Below are positions 61,905 to 64,000 of a DNA stretch of 64,000 nt, one piece after another (positions within the stretch are counted from its first letter, which is position 1; each line of letters opens with the position of its first letter). The stretch lies in contig NC_037593.1 of assembly GCF_003073045.1 (NCBI RefSeq), positions 2,099,525 through 2,163,524 of the forward strand. Direction: 5' to 3'. A model generated the notes under the pieces. That model ran no database searches, was not told the origin of the DNA, and saw nothing but the letters and a program-made list of their open reading frames with translations. The stretch is from Pomacea canaliculata. Lineage: Eukaryota > Mollusca > Gastropoda > Architaenioglossa > Ampullariidae. Position numbers and translations under genes: made by a program.

Positions 61905-62265
61905 ACTACAGTGTGACAAGCTATATATAGACTAGAGTGTGACAGGCTGTATATAGACTACACTGTGACAGACTATAGACTACAGTGTGACAGGCTGTAT
62001 AGAGACTACAGTGTGACAGACTATAGACTACAGTGTGACAGGGTGTATATAGACTACAGTATGACAGGCTATATATAGACTACAGTGTGACAGGCTGTAT
62101 ATAGACTACAGTGTGACAGGCTGTATATAGACTACAGTGTGACAGGCTGTATATAGACTACAGTGTGACAGGCTAAATATAGACTACAGTGTGACAGACT
62201 ATAGACTACAGTGTGACAGTCTATATATAGACTACAGTGTGACAGGCTGTAGACTGTATACATAT
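61905..62265. repeat. ~28-bp minisatellite inside unit C
   Basis: Units of the type GACTACAGTGTGACAGGCTG plus TATATA, some shortened to about 21 bp. It lies downstream of peptide gene C on the minus strand. The homologous site in B is 58150-58275. Confidence 0.92.
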
Positions 62266-63212
62266 GACATCGCTCTGGTCAAGTGTATGTGCCCTGGAAG
62301 ATGCGGTTGTGATGGTGTGACGTGTGATGTGTGTCCGAGGGGTGGACCCGTCACGACAATGACAATGACAATGACAATGACGAGAGTTGACAAGCGCTTG
62401 TGAATGTAATGTACTGTGTCGTTGTACTCACATTGTATTTATTTCACATTTGTACACATCGCTGTTCTCATCCCTTTCACCGTCCACCAATTTCATAATC
62501 TTTACTTATTTTATTTTTTTATTTAAATGAATAGAGAAATGAAGCGTGACATCGTGATGAGCTGTCACGTGATCATTTAACATGGTGTTGAGCTGTCTTG
62601 AAGACATGGTGTAAACATATCATAACAGGGAAGGATATAAATGAACGTCAAGACTGCGGTCACGTGATCATTCAAATCTTCAGTCGATCGTTCACGAGCG
62701 AAGTTAACTCTCCGTAGGACCAGCCACCGAGTGTTTGGTTGCTAGTGACTAATTCACTGTCATCATAATAGTCATTAACACCGGAACTTGTGTCCTGAGT
62801 GCCAGGGACGTACAGTAGCGAGTGACCCTCGGGGTCAGCATCCTATTGTAACTTGTCTAAACTTGTTAGTTCATGATGACCGCAGTTAAAGTGGCTTCCC
62901 TCCCTCTCTCTCTCTCTCCACACACACATGTATACACATAGACAAGTTGTTCATTGTGGTTGTTTATTTGTCACAGCAGCATGCCTGTAAACAAACATCA
63001 CGTTGAGTACAAACGACATATTGTTTGCTCGTCCATGTTATCTCTGGTACTGTGAGAAGCTGACGACAGCAAACGGTTTACACGCTGTCACATCAACTGT
63101 ACAACAACACAACAACATAACATCAGCAGCTACAAAGCCTGCGACTGTCGATGACTAGAGACAAATGTCTTGGGACTAAGAACCTTTCTGCAGGATCAGT
63201 GCCTGTCGTCGG

Positions 63213-63337
63213 TCACATCACCAGCTGACCTGGCGGTCGTCGTCGGGGCGGTAGTCGTTTTGAAGGTCTGGTGTCTACCCAACTCGCCCGCTTCTTTATG
63301 GAATGTAGCAAGTCTTGTGACAGGGGCTTACCCTGGT
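63213..63337 (-). CDS. Secreted peptide precursor C, exon 3 (propeptide and mature peptide)
   Basis: After the acceptor ATGTTAGCAG the exon encodes Asp (split codon), QGKPLSQDLLHSIKKR, ASWVDTRPSKR, then LPPRRRPPGQLVM and TGA (63213-63215). KKR and KR bracket ASWVDTRPS, so a short peptide could be excised cleanly, leaving a basic proline-rich C-terminal fragment. The precursor is 66 residues. The poly(A) signal AATAAA is at 62963-62968 (tttatt on +). The differences from copy B cluster after the cleavage site. Confidence 0.68.
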
Positions 63338-63584
63338 CTGCTAACATAACATGGGGATATCGTACACACATTTATCAACTGTCTCCTTCTCTCACCTTAA
63401 TTCTTTCTCTCTTCCTCGCGCACACATTCACACCTGACACACCAGACAATCATCAGCTCCACTGATACTAACGGTTACTCCGCTCGCCTGTGTATCTAGC
63501 AACAACCATTGTTGAGACAATAAATATATCGCATCTTACTCAACGTAAAAACGAGAAAAGAGCAGAAGAGAATCAAACACTGAC

Positions 63585-63660
63585 CATCGCGAGTCGCTGC
63601 AGCAGCAGTCAGCTGACACAGCACCACCAGCACCGCTACAACCATCAGCACGTGTCGCAT
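63585..63660 (-). CDS. Secreted peptide precursor C, signal-peptide exon
   Basis: ATG at 63658-63660 encodes the same 25 residues as copy B. The donor is GATG/GTCAGT. The whole exon is 63585-63673 (89 bp), and the intron to exon 3 is 247 bp. Confidence 0.75.
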
Positions 63661-63791
63661 GATGACGTGATATCTGACGGTGAGAGAAGACAGTCAACAG
63701 GTGTAACAGCAGGTGGGGGACCTACCTGGTGGCCACAACATCTTTCTTCACTCAACTTACAAACTCACAAAACTTATAAACGACTGATTTG

Positions 63792-63823
<32 letters not shown>

Positions 63824-63926
63824 CAAACAGCTAGACAAGAATACCACAAGCCACACGCCATCTCTAGCAAAACGTATTTTACGACAGTCGACTAAAACAA
63901 ATCATCAAATGTTACAAACAGCTCAC

Positions 63927-63988
63927 CGTTGTCACTCCTGATGTACAATGACTCAGAGTCGAGACTCGTATATGAAATCTGCTTCACT
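63927..63988 (-). promoter_or_regulatory. 5' UTR exon of peptide gene C
   Basis: A 62-bp noncoding exon between the initiator TCAGTG (A at 63988) and the donor AACG/GTGAGC (63927), matching copies A and B. The TATA box expected about 31 bp upstream lies beyond the window. Confidence 0.62.
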
Positions 63989-64000
63989 GAGACACCAGTA

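Larger units (their letters stand above)
61165..64000. repeat. Tandem duplication unit C (cut by the window end)
   Basis: Near-identical to unit B from its first base. The main length difference is an expanded ~28-bp TGACAGGCTGTATATAGACT repeat at about 61905-62265 (about a dozen copies against about four in B and one in A). Confidence 0.9.

Overview
The window looks like a stretch of animal nuclear genome, most likely a mollusc and probably a gastropod. The reasons are intron-split metazoan genes (a two-pore K+ channel and an UNC-93 family protein), a local cluster of intronless class A peptide-type receptors, canonical GT-AG introns, AATAAA poly(A) signals, and abundant CA/GT and tandem repeats. 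The species cannot be named from this sequence. No bacterial features, rRNA or tRNA genes were found.

Layout. (1) 2.9-13.7 kb, + strand: a three-exon two-pore-domain potassium (K2P) channel with two exceptionally long loops. Its first coding intron (7.5 kb) contains, on the opposite strand, a three-exon UNC-93-like transporter-fold gene at about 6.0-8.3 kb. In C. elegans UNC-93 is a regulatory partner of the K2P channel SUP-9, so this nesting is striking. (2) 15.8-49.5 kb, + strand: four related single-exon GPCR genes. They are split into 1 + 3 by a 16-kb compound satellite at 23.7-39.7 kb. The satellite consists of a CCATCAG heptamer array, a CCAGCAG variant heptamer array, and then a 60-bp minisatellite. 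(3) 51.7-64.0 kb: three tandem copies of a small three-exon gene on the minus strand. Each has a 62-bp noncoding first exon behind a TATA box (the third TATA box lies beyond the window), an exon encoding an almost invariant signal peptide, and an exon encoding a propeptide ending in Lys-Lys-Arg followed by a divergent C-terminal peptide. Copies B and C belong to a recent ~3.8-kb tandem duplication; copy A is older. A broken Gypsy-type LTR retrotransposon fossil lies between A and B.

Other elements: two hAT-type MITE copies with perfect 8-bp target duplications, a 5' remnant of a second Gypsy-like fossil, a decayed open frame of unknown origin near 41.5 kb, and several micro- and minisatellites. 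Three conserved genes (K2P, UNC-93, GPCR4) each carry one single-base shift at a short C/G run. That pattern suggests residual long-read consensus errors rather than three independent pseudogenisations.
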